Positions 40,996-52,460 are shown, counted from the first letter of the stretch. The stretch: 64,000 nt of DNA from Oscillospiraceae bacterium (GCA_017515345.1 JAFWFZ010000015.1:1-64000), one strand, 5' to 3'. The notes: generated by a model from the letters alone, not told the origin. Made by a program: numbers and translations.

Positions 40996-41535
40996 TCACT
41001 GTCTGTCCAGCAGCAGCCTCGCCTTCAGGACGCCGAATACCGTCTTGCCGTCCGGCACCTTGTTCTCCATGATCTGACTGCATATCTCGTCCAGGGGATA
41101 CCGCTCCACGCTCAAAAACTCATCCTCATCCGGGTGACTCTCGCCGAAAACGAGATCGGTGGCGAGATACACGTACAGAATCTCCTCGCAGAAGCCGGGG
41201 GAGGGATACATGGCTCCCAGGTCGATGAGCCGCCCCGCGCGGCAGCCGGTCTCCTCGCTGAGCTCGCGTCTCGCGCACGCCTCCGGCGACTCACCGGGCT
41301 CCAGCTTCCCTGCGGGGATCTCCAGCAGCTCGCAGCTGAAGGGATAGCGGAACTGCCGCACCATGAGTACGTTCCCGTCCGCGTCCACCGGCACGACGGC
41401 CACGCCGCCGGGATGCTCCACCACCTCGCGCACCACCCGGTGCCCGTTCTGGACCTCCGCGATGTCCTTCCTCACGTTCACGATAAAGCCGGAGTATTTT
41501 CTCTCTCCGCTGATCTTTTTCTCAAAAAAGCTCAT
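40996..41535 (-). CDS. NUDIX hydrolase, ADP-ribose pyrophosphatase type
   Basis: 179 residues. The Nudix box is intact: G-KLEPGESPEACARRELSEETG (about 85-107), preceded by RQFRYP, typical of ADP-ribose pyrophosphatases, which hydrolyse ADP-ribose to AMP and ribose 5-phosphate. The start at 41535 has GGGGGAAG upstream; a longer frame has no site. Follows nadE by 16 bases, consistent with NAD turnover. Confidence 0.92.
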   Translation of the reverse strand: MSFFEKKISGERKYSGFIVNVRKDIAEVQNGHRVVREVVEHPGGVAVVPVDADGNVLMVRQFRYPFSCELLEIPAGKLEPGESPEACARRELSEETGCRAGRLIDLGAMYPSPGFCEEILYVYLATDLVFGESHPDEDEFLSVERYPLDEICSQIMENKVPDGKTVFGVLKARLLLDRQ

Positions 41536-41551
41536 GTCTTCCCCCTGTTGC

Positions 41552-42283
41552 TCACACTTTTTTATAAACTGCCGCCCCGGTGCGCTTGTGCTCGCTGGCG
41601 GCATGGTACCGGTCGATGATCGCCCTGTCGCGCTCCGACGCCTCGCCGGTGAGGATATAGGTGTCTATGGCTTTGTAGGTAACGCCCATATCCGCCTCGT
41701 CCGTCTGCCCTTCGTAGAGACCGGCGGAGGGGGCCTTTTTGATGATGTTCTCCGGCGCGTTCAGGTACGCCAGGAATTCAAAAACCTCTGTGGCGGTCAG
41801 GTCGATGATGGGATTGAAGTCATAGGCCCCGTCGCCCCATTTGGTGAAGTAGCCCATATAGTATTCGCTGCGGTTGCCGGTGCCGGCCACAAGGCGCCCC
41901 TCCCCGGCAGCGATGGTGTAAAGGGTCAGCATCCTGAGTCTCGGCGCGATGTTGGATATGGCCGAGTCGGTGAGCTTGGCGGTTTTGCCGATCGTCTCCA
42001 CCGCCAGCTCCTTCTGGGCCGTCAGGTCAACCACCCGGGTCTCGATGCCGAACTGGGCGGCCACGCTGTTGCCGTCGTCCATATCCTCCCCGTAATTGCG
42101 CTTTGAGGAGCATGGCATGATGACGCCCACCGTATTCTCGCAGGCGGCCTTGCACAGGATGCCCACCAGGGCGGAGTCCTTCCCGCCGGAGTTGCCGAAT
42201 ACGATGCCCTTTGCGCCGCTGCTTGCCAGAAGCTCGCGGATAAACGCGACTCGTCCCTCGAATTCCGCTTTGTAATCTCTCAT
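41552..42283 (-). CDS. nadE: NAD synthetase (ammonia-dependent)
   Basis: 243 residues, the short NH3-dependent type without glutaminase domain. The PP-loop SGGKDSALV (about 32-40) binds [21 protein letters not shown] and [11 protein letters not shown] are typical. Converts nicotinate adenine dinucleotide to NAD. Its ATG overlaps the uvrA stop by four bases. Confidence 0.95.
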   Translation of the reverse strand: MRDYKAEFEGRVAFIRELLASSGAKGIVFGNSGGKDSALVGILCKAACENTVGVIMPCSSKRNYGEDMDDGNSVAAQFGIETRVVDLTAQKELAVETIGKTAKLTDSAISNIAPRLRMLTLYTIAAGEGRLVAGTGNRSEYYMGYFTKWGDGAYDFNPIIDLTATEVFEFLAYLNAPENIIKKAPSAGLYEGQTDEADMGVTYKAIDTYILTGEASERDRAIIDRYHAASEHKRTGAAVYKKV

Positions 42284-45126
42284 TTTGCCGCCTCCAAATT
42301 CAGAATTTTCTTCAGAAACTGTCCCGTATAGCTGGCGTCGCAGGCCGCGACCTCCTCCGGCGTGCCGGTGCAGACCACCGTGCCGCCGTCATCGCCGCCC
42401 TCCGGCCCCAGGTCTATGATATAGTCGGCTGTTTTGATCACATCCAGGTTGTGCTCGATGACCACCACCGTATTGCCCGCGTCGGTCAGACGGCTCAGCA
42501 CCTCGATGAGCTTGTGCACGTCCGCGGCATGGAGGCCGGTGGTGGGTTCGTCCAGCACATAGAGCGTTCTGCCGGTGGATCGCTTGGAGAGCTCTGTGGC
42601 CAGCTTCACCCGCTGGGCTTCGCCCCCGGACAGGGTGGTGGAGGACTGCCCCAGCTTGATGTAGCCCAGCCCCACGTCGGACAGGGTCTGCAGCCGGTCC
42701 CGCAGTTTGGGCAGATTTTCGAAGAAGACCACCGCCTCGTCCACAGTCATATCCAGCACTTCAAAGATATTTTTGTTCTTGTACCGTACCTCCAGCGTCT
42801 CGCGATTGTACCGCTTGCCGCCGCAGACCTCGCAGGGCACGTAGATATCCGGCAGGAAGTGCATCTCGATCTTCAAAAGGCCGTCCCCGGCGCAGGCCTC
42901 GCATCGGCCGCCCCGGGTATTGAAGGAAAACCGGCCCGGACCGTAGCCTCTGGCCTTGGCGTCCTGGGTGGAGGCAAACAGGTCGCGGATATCGTTGAAA
43001 AGCCCCGTATAGGTGGCGGGATTGGAACGGGGCGTCCGCCCGATGGGGGACTGGTCGATGCTGATGACCTTGTCCAGCTCCCGTATCCCTTCAAAGCCGT
43101 CATGCTTCCCCGCGTGGATCTTGGCGCGGTTCAGCTCCGCCGCCAGCTTTTTGTAGACCACCTCGTTCACCAGGGAGGATTTGCCGCTTCCGGACACGCC
43201 GGTGACGCAGGTCATGACTCCCAGAGGGAAGGACACGTCGATATGCTTCAGGTTGTTCTCCGCCGCGCCCAGGACAGTGAGGACCTTGCCGCTGCCTTTC
43301 CGCCGGGTCTCCGGCACGGGGATCTTTTTTCTCCCGCTGAGATACTGCCCCGTGACGGACTCCTCGCAGGCCATGATCTCCTCCGCCGTACCGGCGCAGA
43401 CCACATGTCCGCCGGAAACGCCAGCGCCGGGGCCGATATCCACGATATAGTCCGCCTCGCGCATGGTGTCCTCGTCGTGCTCCACCACCAGGAGTGTGTT
43501 GCCCAGGTCCCTGAGGCGCTTCAGGGTATCCAGCAGCTTCGCGTTGTCCCGCTGGTGAAGGCCGATGGAGGGCTCGTCCAGGATATACAGCACCCCCATG
43601 AGGGAGGAGCCGATCTGAGTAGCCAGCCGGATGCGCTGAGCCTCGCCCCCGGAGAGGGAGCCCGCATGGCGGCTCATGGTCAGGTAATCGAGGCCGACGC
43701 TCTGCAAAAACGTCATGCGGCTGCGGATCTCCTTGATGATACTGTCCCCGATCATATGCTCCTTCTCCGTGAGGGTCGCCGGGAGCGCTTCAATGAAGCT
43801 CAGCGCAGCCTTGATGGGCATATCGGTGAAATCCGCGATATTCATACCCCCCACGGTGACGGCCAGCACCTCCGGCTTCAGCCGCCGCCCGTGGCAGTCG
43901 GGACACGGGTTTTCGGACATATACTGCTCCAACTCGCTGCGCATGGCGGGGCTCTGGGTCTCCCGGTAGCGCCGCTCCAGGTTGTTCACGATCCCCTCAA
44001 ATGGCTGAGAAAGGGTCCCCTTGCCCCTGGGCTGGTCGTAGTGGAGGGTGAGCTTTTCCCCCTTTGTGCCGTAGAGGATGATGTCCATCACCTCCGGCGG
44101 CAGATCCTTGATGGGCGTGGTGAGCCTGAATCTGTATTTTTTCGACAGGGCGTCAAAATACATACGGGCGATGCTGTCGTCCTTGATGCTGCCCCAGCCG
44201 GAGGCGGATACGGCCCCGTCCGCGATGGAGAGCGCGTCGTTCGGTATGATGATCGACGGATCCACCCGCAGAAGCGAGCCGAGTCCCATGCAGGTGGGGC
44301 AGGCGCCGTATGGATTGTTGAAGGAGAACATCCTGGGCGTCAGCTCCTCGATGGAGATGCCGCAGTCCTCGCAGGCGTAGTTCTGGGAGAACATCAGCTC
44401 CCGTTCTTCGCCCACCAGGTCGATCACCACGATGCCCCCTGCCAGGGCGGAGGCCGTCTCCACCGAGTCGGTGAGCCGCCGCGCAATGTCGGATTTTATC
44501 ACGAGCCGATCCACGATGACCTCGATGGTGTGCTTTTTGTTCTTGTCGAGCCTGATCTCCTCCGTGAGGTCATAGATGCTGCCGTCCACCCGGACACGGA
44601 CATAGCCGCTGCGGCGGGCGTCGTCGAACACTTTGGCGTATTCGCCCTTCCGGGCCCGTACCACCGGGGCCAGCACCTGGATGCGGGTGGCCTCCGGCAG
44701 GGCCATCACCTGGTCGATGATCTGATCCACCGTCTGCTGGCGGATCTCCTTGCCGCACCTGGGGCAGTGGGGAACGCCGATACGCGCCCATAAAAGGCGC
44801 AGGTAGTCGTATATCTCCGTCACCGTGCCCACGGTGGAGCGGGGGTTGCGGCTGGTCGTCTTCTGGTCGATGGAAATGGAGGGGGACAGGCCGTCAATGC
44901 TGTCCACATCCGGTTTCTCCATCTGGCCCAGAAACTGTCTGGCATAGGAGGACAGAGACTCCACATAGCGCCGCTGTCCCTCCGCATAGATCGTCTCGAA
45001 CGCCAGGGAGGATTTGCCGCTGCCGGAGACGCCGGTCATGACCACCAGCTTGTCCCGGGGGATATCCAGGTCGATGTTCTTCAGGTTGTTTTCCCTGGCT
45101 CCGCGAATTCTGATATATTCCTGCAT
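42280..45126 (-). CDS. uvrA: Excinuclease ABC subunit A
   Basis: 948 residues, full length. Two ABC ATPase domains with Walker [10 protein letters not shown] near residues 31 and 635, zinc fingers CEDCG/CPTC and CEAC/CEVCG, and signature LSGGEAQR twice. Damage recognition in nucleotide excision repair. The true start is ATG 45126 behind AGGAG; upstream codons in frame lack a site. It is not paired with uvrB here. Confidence 0.97.
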   Translation of the reverse strand: MQEYIRIRGARENNLKNIDLDIPRDKLVVMTGVSGSGKSSLAFETIYAEGQRRYVESLSSYARQFLGQMEKPDVDSIDGLSPSISIDQKTTSRNPRSTVGTVTEIYDYLRLLWARIGVPHCPRCGKEIRQQTVDQIIDQVMALPEATRIQVLAPVVRARKGEYAKVFDDARRSGYVRVRVDGSIYDLTEEIRLDKNKKHTIEVIVDRLVIKSDIARRLTDSVETASALAGGIVVIDLVGEERELMFSQNYACEDCGISIEELTPRMFSFNNPYGACPTCMGLGSLLRVDPSIIIPNDALSIADGAVSASGWGSIKDDSIARMYFDALSKKYRFRLTTPIKDLPPEVMDIILYGTKGEKLTLHYDQPRGKGTLSQPFEGIVNNLERRYRETQSPAMRSELEQYMSENPCPDCHGRRLKPEVLAVTVGGMNIADFTDMPIKAALSFIEALPATLTEKEHMIGDSIIKEIRSRMTFLQSVGLDYLTMSRHAGSLSGGEAQRIRLATQIGSSLMGVLYILDEPSIGLHQRDNAKLLDTLKRLRDLGNTLLVVEHDEDTMREADYIVDIGPGAGVSGGHVVCAGTAEEIMACEESVTGQYLSGRKKIPVPETRRKGSGKVLTVLGAAENNLKHIDVSFPLGVMTCVTGVSGSGKSSLVNEVVYKKLAAELNRAKIHAGKHDGFEGIRELDKVISIDQSPIGRTPRSNPATYTGLFNDIRDLFASTQDAKARGYGPGRFSFNTRGGRCEACAGDGLLKIEMHFLPDIYVPCEVCGGKRYNRETLEVRYKNKNIFEVLDMTVDEAVVFFENLPKLRDRLQTLSDVGLGYIKLGQSSTTLSGGEAQRVKLATELSKRSTGRTLYVLDEPTTGLHAADVHKLIEVLSRLTDAGNTVVVIEHNLDVIKTADYIIDLGPEGGDDGGTVVCTGTPEEVAACDASYTGQFLKKILNLEAAK

Positions 45127-45145
45127 AAATCTCCTTACGGGGCGG

Positions 45146-46432
45146 TCACTCGCCCGATGCACTGCGGGTAATGGGATTCTGCGCATTGGACAGCATCAGC
45201 TTGATGCGGTTCTCCTGATTGATCCGGGTGGCCCCGGGGTCGTAGTCGATGGCCACGATGTTGGAGTCTGGAAAGTCGTCCTTGAGCCGCCGGATCATGC
45301 CCTTGCCCACCACATGGTTGGGCAGGCAACCGAAGGGCTGGGTGCAGACGATATTTTTCGTGCCCGTGTGGATAAGCTCCAGCATCTCCGCCGTGAGGAG
45401 CCAGCCCTCGCCCATTTTATTGCCGTAGCCCAGGTAGCCGCGGATCAGCTCCTGCAGGTCGGAAAACCTGCCCATGGGGCGGAAGCAGGGCCGGGTCTTC
45501 ACCGCGTCGATCATGGCGCTCTGCAGCCCCTCGATATAGCGCTGGAAAACGGTGACCACCAGCTTCTTCAGCTTTGAGCCGCGGTACAGGTCCACGTCCA
45601 CGGCGCGGTTGTTGATCTTGAAGATCATAAAATCCGTCAGGCCGGGGACCACAGGCTCGCAGTCCTCGCTCAGGAGGAACTCCTCCAGATGGTTGTTGCC
45701 CAGCGGCGCGAATTTCACATAGATCTCGCCCACGATGCCCACGCGCACCTTGGGCGCGCCCTGCCGGGGGATGTCGGCAAAGTCGGCGGTGATCTGCGGC
45801 ATGATCCGCTTCATGGCGCGCCTGCCCATGCCCCTGCCCTCTCCAAACAAGGCCACGAGCCGATTCGTCCAGCTCTCAATAAGAGAATCTGTCGCGCCCT
45901 TCTCCGTCTCATAAGGGCGGCACTGGTTGCCCAGCCACACCAGCAGATCGCCGTAGATCATGCCCACGGCCAGCTTCATGATGGTGGGGATGGAAAGGGA
46001 GAAGCCCGGGTTCTTCTCCAGCCCGCTCAGGTTCACCGAAACCACGGGGATATATTCGAGCCCCGCCTTTTTCAGCGCCTTCCTCAGCAGATGGATGTAG
46101 TTGGAGGCGCGGCAGCCGCCGCCGGTCTGGGTGATGAGCAGGCCGACCTTATGCCTGTCGTACCGTCCGCTGTTCACCGCGTCGATAAGCTGCCCGATCA
46201 CCAGCAGCGCGGGATAACAGGTATCGTTGTGCACATATTTGAGGCCGGTATCCACGATCTGCCGCCGATTCTCCGGCATGAGCATGTCGATCCGGTATCC
46301 GTCCAGTTCCAGCACCTTTTTCAGCATGGTGAAGGTCACCGGGAGCATCTGGGGCATGAGAAGGGTATAGTCCCTCTTCATCTCTTTTGTGAAAATAAGC
46401 CGGCCCGTGCTGTCATAGATGAGCTCTGCCAT
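45146..46432 (-). CDS. Acyl-CoA dehydratase activase-related protein (C-terminal part as separate gene)
   Basis: 428 residues. Contains [35 protein letters not shown] and [11 protein letters not shown], cysteine motifs of the DUF2229/HgdB-like part found at the C-terminus of the large (about 1,400-residue) activase-type proteins of clostridia. Here this part is a gene of its own whose ATG overlaps the stop of the upstream gene by one base (TAATG). It likely forms one complex with the preceding product. Substrate unknown; no dehydratase genes (hgdAB, hadBC) are adjacent. Confidence 0.82.
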   Translation of the reverse strand: MAELIYDSTGRLIFTKEMKRDYTLLMPQMLPVTFTMLKKVLELDGYRIDMLMPENRRQIVDTGLKYVHNDTCYPALLVIGQLIDAVNSGRYDRHKVGLLITQTGGGCRASNYIHLLRKALKKAGLEYIPVVSVNLSGLEKNPGFSLSIPTIMKLAVGMIYGDLLVWLGNQCRPYETEKGATDSLIESWTNRLVALFGEGRGMGRRAMKRIMPQITADFADIPRQGAPKVRVGIVGEIYVKFAPLGNNHLEEFLLSEDCEPVVPGLTDFMIFKINNRAVDVDLYRGSKLKKLVVTVFQRYIEGLQSAMIDAVKTRPCFRPMGRFSDLQELIRGYLGYGNKMGEGWLLTAEMLELIHTGTKNIVCTQPFGCLPNHVVGKGMIRRLKDDFPDSNIVAIDYDPGATRINQENRIKLMLSNAQNPITRSASGE

Positions 46433-49368
46433 TACGCGATCTCCTCCCTGGCCTCGATGGCCGCCAGCAGGCTCCGCAGCCGGATGCGGACGGTGCCCAG
46501 ATTCGTGATCTCGTCGATCTTGAGCTGGGTGTAGATCTTGCCCCCGTCCTCCAGGATGCTGCGCAGCTCGTCGGTGGTGATGGCGTCGGTGCCGCAGCCG
46601 AAGGATACGAGCTGCACCATCTGCATGTCCGGCTGGGTGGTCACATACCGCGCGGCGGAGTACATCCGCGCCTGATACGTCCACTGGTTCAGCACCTTCC
46701 GCGGCTCCTTCTCCATGATGTGGGACACGGCGTCCTCGGTGATGAGGGCCAGCCCGAAGGAGGTGATCAGCTCGTCGATGCCGTGGTTGATCTCCGGGTC
46801 GATGTGGTACGGCCGCCCGGCCGCCACGATGATGCGCCGACCGTTCTGCCTTGCCCAGGCAACGTACTCCTCCGCCGTTTTCCGCACGTCTTCCTTATAG
46901 GCGGCGTACGCTTCATAGGCGCGTTTCGCCGCCCGCTTCGTCTCCGCTTTGGGAACGCCGAAGTGTTCCTCAAAGAACTCGGCGGAACGGATGAGAAACC
47001 CCTTCTTATTCGCCAGGGCGAAGTAGGGGCAGAGGTACTTTTTGCCCCGCAGCCCGGGCATGTTGGCCCCCAGCAGCTCGGGGTAGTATGCCACCACGGG
47101 GCAGTTGTAGTTGTTGTCGCCCTTGCCCTCGTCGAAGTTGTAGGGCATGCAGGGATAGAGGATCGCGTCCACGCCCTTCTCCAGCAGGCTCTCCATGTGC
47201 CCGTGGGTCAGCTTGGCGGGATAGCACACCGTGTCCGAGGGGATGGTGCGCTGCCCCTTCGTATACAGGACGCGGGAGGATTCGTCGGAGAGGACCACTT
47301 CAAAGTCCAGCGCCGTAAGAAGCTCGAACCAGAAGGGCAGGTTCTCGTACATATTCAGCACGAAGGGAATGCCGATGCGCCCCCGCGCGCCCGTGCCGCT
47401 CCCCCTGCCGCAGAGGGCGCGGAGCTTATCGTATTTATACCGCATCAGGTCGTGGCCGGTGGTCTTTTCGCCCCCCAGCGGTTTGGAGCAGCGGTTGCCG
47501 GAGATAAAGCGCCGCCCCCCGTCGAAGGTGTTCACCGTGAGGCTGCAGCGGTTGGTGCAGCCCCTGCAGGTGACGGGCCGCGCGGCGTGGGTGAAACGCT
47601 CCAGCGCCTCCGGCCCCAGAAGCGCCGTGCTCTTGAGCTTTTTGTCCATGGCGGTCAGCGCGGCGCCGTAGGCGCCCATGAGGCCGGCTATGGTGGGCCG
47701 GGTGACGTTCCGGCCGATCTCCTGCTCGAAGCCCCGGAGCACGGCGTCGTTCAGAAACGTGCCGCCCTGCACCACGATATTCTGCCCCAGATCGTCGGCG
47801 GAGGCCGCGCGGATAACCTTGTAGACCGCGTTCTTCACGATGGAGATGGACAGCCCCGCGGAGATGGATGCCACGGTGGCCCCCTCCTTCTGAGCCTGCT
47901 TCACGCTGGAGTTCATGAAAACGGTGCAGCGGGAGCCCAGATTCACCGGGGTGGGATCGAAAAGCCCCAGCTTCGCAAAATCCGCGATGTCATAGCCCAG
48001 GGCGGAGGCAAAAGTCTCGATAAAGCTGCCGCAGCCGGAGGAACACGCCTCGTTCAGGAGGATACTGTCCACCGCGCCGCCGCGGATCTTGAAGCACTTC
48101 ATGTCCTGGCCGCCGATGTCGATAATGAAATCCACGCTCGGATCAAAGTGCCGCGCCGCCCGGAAGTGGGCCATGGTCTCCACGATGCCCAGGTCGGCGG
48201 AAAAGGCGTTTTTGATCAGGTCCTCCCCGTAGCCGGTGACGGCGCTGCCGCGGATGGTGATCCGGTCCCCGAAGCGGCCGTAGATCTCTTTTAACTGCTG
48301 GAGGACGATGGAAACCGGGTCGCCCCGGTTGGGACCGTAGTAGCTGTAGAGGATGCCGCCGTCCGGCGCGATGAGGGTGAGCTTTGTAGTGGTGCTGCCG
48401 GCGTCGATGCCCAGATACGCGTCGCCGGAATAGCCGTCCGGATCGGTGAGGGCCGGGGCGGCCTTCCGGTGGCGGGCCGCGAATTCCTCATATTCCTCCT
48501 CTGAAGTGAAGAGGGGCGGGCAGGCGTCGGTGACGCCGGAGACGTCCGCCGCGCTTTCAAGCTGCTCCAGCAGCGCCTCATAGGTGGTCTCCTTCTCATT
48601 TCCCGCGCAGATGGCTGCGCCGATAGCGGCAAAGCAGTCGGCGTTTTCCGGGAACACGGCGTGCTCCTCGTCCAGCTCCAGCGTCTCCATGAACCGCTGC
48701 CGCAGTCCCCGGAGGAAAAACAGCGGGCCGCCCAGGAAGACGATCTTCCCCTTCAGTTCCCGGCCCTGGGTGAGCCCGGCGACGGTCTGATCCACCACCG
48801 CCTGGAAAATGGAGGCCGCCACATCCTCCCGGCGTCCGCCCTGGTTCAGAATGGGCTGGATGTCCGACTTCGCGAACACGCCGCAGCGGGAGGCGATAGG
48901 GTAGATTTTTTCATGCTTCAGGGAAAGCCTGTCCAGCTCCCCGGCGTCCACGTTCAGAAGCGTGGCCATCTGGTCAATAAAGGCTCCTGTGCCCCCGGCG
49001 CAGGAGCCGTTCATTCGCTCCTCGATGCTGTTTCCGAAGAAGATGATCTTGGCGTCCTCTCCGCCCAGCTCGATGACCGCGTCCGTATCGGGGATAAAGC
49101 GCCCCACGGCGGCGGCGGTAGCATAGACCTCCTGAGAAAAGGGGATGCCCGCCGCTTTGGCCACACCCAGCCCCGCAGAGCCGGTGACGGCGGCGCGCAC
49201 GGTCTGCCCGCGCAGCACATCCGCGGCGGAGCGGAGCTGCTCGGCCGCTTTATCCCGCACCCGGGAATAGTGCCGCTCATAGGAACGGAAAAGAAGCGTC
49301 CCGCCCTGATCCAGCACGACGGTCTTCACCGTGGTGCTGCCTATATCGATACCGATCTGCAAACTCAT
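46432..49368 (-). CDS. BadF/BadG/BcrA/BcrD-type acyl-CoA dehydratase activase (tandem ATPase domains)
   Basis: 978 residues. Two actin-like ATPase domains, at about 1-260 (IGIDIGSTTVK, GGEDAKI, CAGGTGAFIDQ) and 310-580 (LGIDAGSTTTK, DIGGQDMK, CSSGCGSFIETF), then a DUF2229 region with CRGCTNRCSL and several more cysteines. Such proteins hydrolyse ATP to push an electron from ferredoxin onto 2-hydroxyacyl-CoA dehydratases or benzoyl-CoA reductases; this large variant is widespread as an orphan. Start chosen at the second ATG with GAGG nine bases upstream. It has its own promoter (49405-49433). Confidence 0.88.
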   Translation of the reverse strand: MSLQIGIDIGSTTVKTVVLDQGGTLLFRSYERHYSRVRDKAAEQLRSAADVLRGQTVRAAVTGSAGLGVAKAAGIPFSQEVYATAAAVGRFIPDTDAVIELGGEDAKIIFFGNSIEERMNGSCAGGTGAFIDQMATLLNVDAGELDRLSLKHEKIYPIASRCGVFAKSDIQPILNQGGRREDVAASIFQAVVDQTVAGLTQGRELKGKIVFLGGPLFFLRGLRQRFMETLELDEEHAVFPENADCFAAIGAAICAGNEKETTYEALLEQLESAADVSGVTDACPPLFTSEEEYEEFAARHRKAAPALTDPDGYSGDAYLGIDAGSTTTKLTLIAPDGGILYSYYGPNRGDPVSIVLQQLKEIYGRFGDRITIRGSAVTGYGEDLIKNAFSADLGIVETMAHFRAARHFDPSVDFIIDIGGQDMKCFKIRGGAVDSILLNEACSSGCGSFIETFASALGYDIADFAKLGLFDPTPVNLGSRCTVFMNSSVKQAQKEGATVASISAGLSISIVKNAVYKVIRAASADDLGQNIVVQGGTFLNDAVLRGFEQEIGRNVTRPTIAGLMGAYGAALTAMDKKLKSTALLGPEALERFTHAARPVTCRGCTNRCSLTVNTFDGGRRFISGNRCSKPLGGEKTTGHDLMRYKYDKLRALCGRGSGTGARGRIGIPFVLNMYENLPFWFELLTALDFEVVLSDESSRVLYTKGQRTIPSDTVCYPAKLTHGHMESLLEKGVDAILYPCMPYNFDEGKGDNNYNCPVVAYYPELLGANMPGLRGKKYLCPYFALANKKGFLIRSAEFFEEHFGVPKAETKRAAKRAYEAYAAYKEDVRKTAEEYVAWARQNGRRIIVAAGRPYHIDPEINHGIDELITSFGLALITEDAVSHIMEKEPRKVLNQWTYQARMYSAARYVTTQPDMQMVQLVSFGCGTDAITTDELRSILEDGGKIYTQLKIDEITNLGTVRIRLRSLLAAIEAREEIA

Positions 49369-49404
49369 TTCGGAAATCCTCATTCTGTAAATAGGTTATC
49401 GTTT

Positions 49405-49433
49405 ATTTTATCATTTTTCTGTGTGGATTACAA
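49405..49433 (-). promoter_or_regulatory. Promoter of the activase-uvrA-nadE-walRK run
   Basis: On the minus strand TTGTAA (49428-49433), 17-base spacer, TAAAAT (49405-49410). Confidence 0.6.
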
Positions 49434-49514
49434 GGCTTTGTGTCATCCGCGCCGCCCTGAAGATAAAACGGCGGAGCAGCGCGGGCCCGGCGCGCCGCCG
49501 TCGCCGCGGCGCTG

Positions 49515-49543
49515 TTGCAATCCCGCGGAAAAAGGGATATAAT
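49515..49543 (+). promoter_or_regulatory. Promoter of mnmG
   Basis: TTGCAA (49515-49520), 17-base spacer, TATAAT (49538-49543). Confidence 0.7.
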
Positions 49544-49637
49544 TCATGCGCTGCGTAACGGAGCGGACGCGTTTTCCCGTGTCCCGGCATCCGTTTCCGC
49601 TTTGGGACAGGGACAAAAGAACCGAAGGGGCATGGAC

Positions 49638-51509
49638 ATGGAGTTTTCTGCAGGCACATTTGATATAGCGGTCATCGGGGCCGGACACGCGGGGATCGAG
49701 GCGGCGCTGGCCGCAGCGCGGATGGGGATGCGGGTGGTCTGCTTCACCATTAACCTGGATGCGGTGGGCAATATGCCCTGCAATCCCGCCATCGGCGGCA
49801 CGGGGAAGGGCCATCTTGTGCGGGAGCTGGACGCTCTCGGCGGGCAGATGGCCAAAACCGCGGATCGGGCCTGCATCCAGTATCGGCTCCTGAACAGGGG
49901 CAAGGGCCCTGCCGTCCACTCCCTCCGGGCCCAGGCGGACCGCAGGGAATACCAGAAGCTCATGAAGCACGAGCTGGAAATGTGTGAAAACCTCTCCGTC
50001 AAGCAGGCGGAGATCACGGATATCGGCGTGGAGGACGGACATGTGGCCTGGGTGCGCACCCACACGGGGGCAACCTATGCCTGCCGCGCGGCGGTCATCG
50101 CCTCAGGCACTTATCTCTCCGGCCGCACCATCGTAGGGGAGGCCGTGCGGGAGGGCGGGCCGGACGGGATGTTCGCCGCCACGGCGCTGGGCGGCCAGCT
50201 CAAGGAGCTGGGGCTGGACATGCGCCGCTTCAAGACCGGTACGCCGCCCCGGATCAACGCCAGGAGCGTGGACTTCTCCAAAATGGAGCTCCAGCCCGGC
50301 GATGAGGAGCCGGAGCCCTTCTCCTTTGAGACGGATACGCCGCCGGAAAACCGGGCGGTTTGCTACCTCACCTACACAAACGAGGAGACCCACCGGGTCA
50401 TCCGGGAAAACCTCCACCGGAGCCCCCTGTTCTCCGGCGTCATCGAGGGCGTGGGCCCCCGCTACTGTCCGTCCATTGAGGACAAGGTGGTGAAATTCGC
50501 GGATAAAAAGCGTCATCAGCTTTTTATCGAGCCCATGGGCCTTGGCACGGAGGAGCTCTATATCCAGGGCTTTTCCTCCTCCCTGCCGGAGGACGTGCAG
50601 CTTGAGATGATGCACACCGTTCCGGGGCTGGAGCACGCCGAGATGATGCGCTGCGCCTATGCCATCGAATACGACTGCATCAACCCCCTGGAGCTGAAGC
50701 CCACTCTGGAGACGAAGAAGATCGCCGGGCTCTACGGCGCGGGACAGTTCAACGGCTCCTCCGGCTATGAGGAGGCGGCGGTGCAGGGCTTCGTGGCCGG
50801 GGTCAACGCGGTACTGAAGCTGAGGGGGGCGGAGCCCCTGATCATCGGCCGGGATGAGGGCTACATCGGCACGCTCATTGACGATCTTGTGACAAAGGGC
50901 ACCAATGAGCCCTACCGCATGATGACCTCCCGCTCCGAATACCGGCTGCTCCACCGGCAGGACAACGCCGATCTGCGCATGGCGCGCCACGGGCTGAGGA
51001 TCGGCCTCATCTCCCGGGCGCGGTACGACCGGATCATGGAAAAATACGCCGCCGTGGATCGGGAGCTCCAAAGGCTGGAGCGCACCCATCTCGCTCCTAC
51101 GGAGGCGCTGAACGGATTCCTTGCGCTGCGCGGCACCACGCCGCCGCCCTCCGGCGTATCCCTGGCGGCGCTCATCCGGCGGCCTCAGGTGGATTATGAC
51201 AGTCTGGCGCCCTTCGATCCGGACCGTCCGGCGCTTCCCCGGGTCGTCGCCCGGGAGGTGGAGATCTCCCTGAAATACGCGGGCTACATTCAGCGGCAGA
51301 ATCGCCAGGTGGAGGACTTCCGCAGAATGGAGGGGCGTCTCATCCCGGAGGATACGGATTATGACTCCATCCTGGGCCTGCGGATCGAAGCGCGGCAGAA
51401 GCTCAGCCGCATCCGCCCGCGCAGCATCGGCCAGGCGGGGCGCATCTCCGGCGTCTCTCCGGCGGATATCGCCGCATTGATGATCTGGCTCGAAAAGAAC
51501 GGCGTCTGA
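49638..51509 (+). CDS. mnmG: tRNA uridine-5-carboxymethylaminomethyl modification enzyme MnmG (GidA)
   Basis: 623 residues, FAD- and NADH-dependent partner of MnmE that modifies the wobble uridine of several tRNAs. FAD motif VIGAGHAG at about 10-17, [34 protein letters not shown] and the C-terminal KYAGYIQRQ all match. The second of two near ATGs (49638) has AAGGGG seven bases upstream. No mnmE or rsmG lies adjacent. Confidence 0.97.
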   Translation: MEFSAGTFDIAVIGAGHAGIEAALAAARMGMRVVCFTINLDAVGNMPCNPAIGGTGKGHLVRELDALGGQMAKTADRACIQYRLLNRGKGPAVHSLRAQADRREYQKLMKHELEMCENLSVKQAEITDIGVEDGHVAWVRTHTGATYACRAAVIASGTYLSGRTIVGEAVREGGPDGMFAATALGGQLKELGLDMRRFKTGTPPRINARSVDFSKMELQPGDEEPEPFSFETDTPPENRAVCYLTYTNEETHRVIRENLHRSPLFSGVIEGVGPRYCPSIEDKVVKFADKKRHQLFIEPMGLGTEELYIQGFSSSLPEDVQLEMMHTVPGLEHAEMMRCAYAIEYDCINPLELKPTLETKKIAGLYGAGQFNGSSGYEEAAVQGFVAGVNAVLKLRGAEPLIIGRDEGYIGTLIDDLVTKGTNEPYRMMTSRSEYRLLHRQDNADLRMARHGLRIGLISRARYDRIMEKYAAVDRELQRLERTHLAPTEALNGFLALRGTTPPPSGVSLAALIRRPQVDYDSLAPFDPDRPALPRVVAREVEISLKYAGYIQRQNRQVEDFRRMEGRLIPEDTDYDSILGLRIEARQKLSRIRPRSIGQAGRISGVSPADIAALMIWLEKNGV

Positions 51510-51515
51510 AAAACG

Positions 51516-51542
51516 AACGCCCTCCGTTTGGAGGGCGTTTTT
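51516..51542. terminator. Terminator between mnmG and the TIM-barrel gene
   Basis: AACGCCCTCC / GGAGGGCGTT, 10-bp stem, GTTT loop, then TTTT on the plus strand; the minus strand also ends in GTTTTT after the stem with a small offset. Confidence 0.85.
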
Positions 51543-51554
51543 GCGTCATAACGC

Positions 51555-52370
51555 TCAGATAAATCCCTTTTCCCGCAGCCAGGCCGCGCTGCTCTCGGGA
51601 TCGTAGCTCTCGATGGCGGCGGTGGCGTCCGGCGTCAGCTCCTCTGCCGTGCGCAGCAGCGTCAGCATATCGATGTTCCCCTTGTCCAGCGCCGCATGCC
51701 GGTCGCCCCAGCTCCTGCGTCCCTGGGCGGGGGGGCCGTCGTTATTATGAAGGTGGTAGTGGGAGATCTGCGGCGCGCAGGCCCGAAGCCAGTCGATGGG
51801 CGCAAGAGGCGTCAGATTCGCGTGACCCACGTCCAGGCACATCTTCAAGCGGGGATCGTCCACCTTTTTGATGATACTCAGGATCACCTCCGGATCAAGC
51901 TCCATGACGTTCTCCAGGCAGACCGTCACATTCTGCGGATGCTCGGAGAGAAAGCGGCTCCAAAACTCCGCCTGGCGGTTTATCGTCCACTGGGGGTAGT
52001 AGGACTCCTCGTTGTAGTTTGCGTGGACGATCATTTTGTCGGCGCCGAAGCGGACGCAGTAATCCATGGTCATATCGTAGCGGTCATAGGCCACTTGGAC
52101 GATCTTCGGGTCGATGGCCATGGGAAACAGCTCGTTGTACGGGGCGTGGAGGACCTTCCGCTCCACGGCCCGGGCGCATGCCTCTACGTGCGGCAGAACG
52201 GTGCCGAAGCTGTTTTCCATGTTGTCCGTGATGCAGAACTCCGCAAGCTCCAGCCCGAGGCCGTACTCCTGCGCCAGCGGCGCGGTCCGGTCCGTATATG
52301 TGAGCTTTTCCCAGTCGCCGTCCGCCTCCTCGCAGATCACGTCGGCAATGGTCGAAATGAGATACTCCAT
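51555..52370 (-). CDS. Sugar phosphate isomerase/epimerase-like TIM-barrel protein
   Basis: 271 residues of the xylose isomerase-like superfamily. Metal-binding positions are visible as CLENVMELDP (Glu), CLDVGHAN (Asp/His) and HYHLHNNDG (His), and a final AIESYDP (Glu). Members isomerise or epimerise sugars, or act as endonuclease IV-like or inosose enzymes. Start ATG at 52370 follows GGAAGGAG. It stands alone between two terminators, so the substrate cannot be deduced. Confidence 0.82.
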   Translation of the reverse strand: MEYLISTIADVICEEADGDWEKLTYTDRTAPLAQEYGLGLELAEFCITDNMENSFGTVLPHVEACARAVERKVLHAPYNELFPMAIDPKIVQVAYDRYDMTMDYCVRFGADKMIVHANYNEESYYPQWTINRQAEFWSRFLSEHPQNVTVCLENVMELDPEVILSIIKKVDDPRLKMCLDVGHANLTPLAPIDWLRACAPQISHYHLHNNDGPPAQGRRSWGDRHAALDKGNIDMLTLLRTAEELTPDATAAIESYDPESSAAWLREKGFI

Positions 52371-52460
52371 GCTTTCTCCTTCCTTAAACCCTCTGCGGGG
52401 TATCGTTTCCATAATTATACACCCGCTTCAGCGCCGACGCCAGTCCTTTCGTGTAGAATT

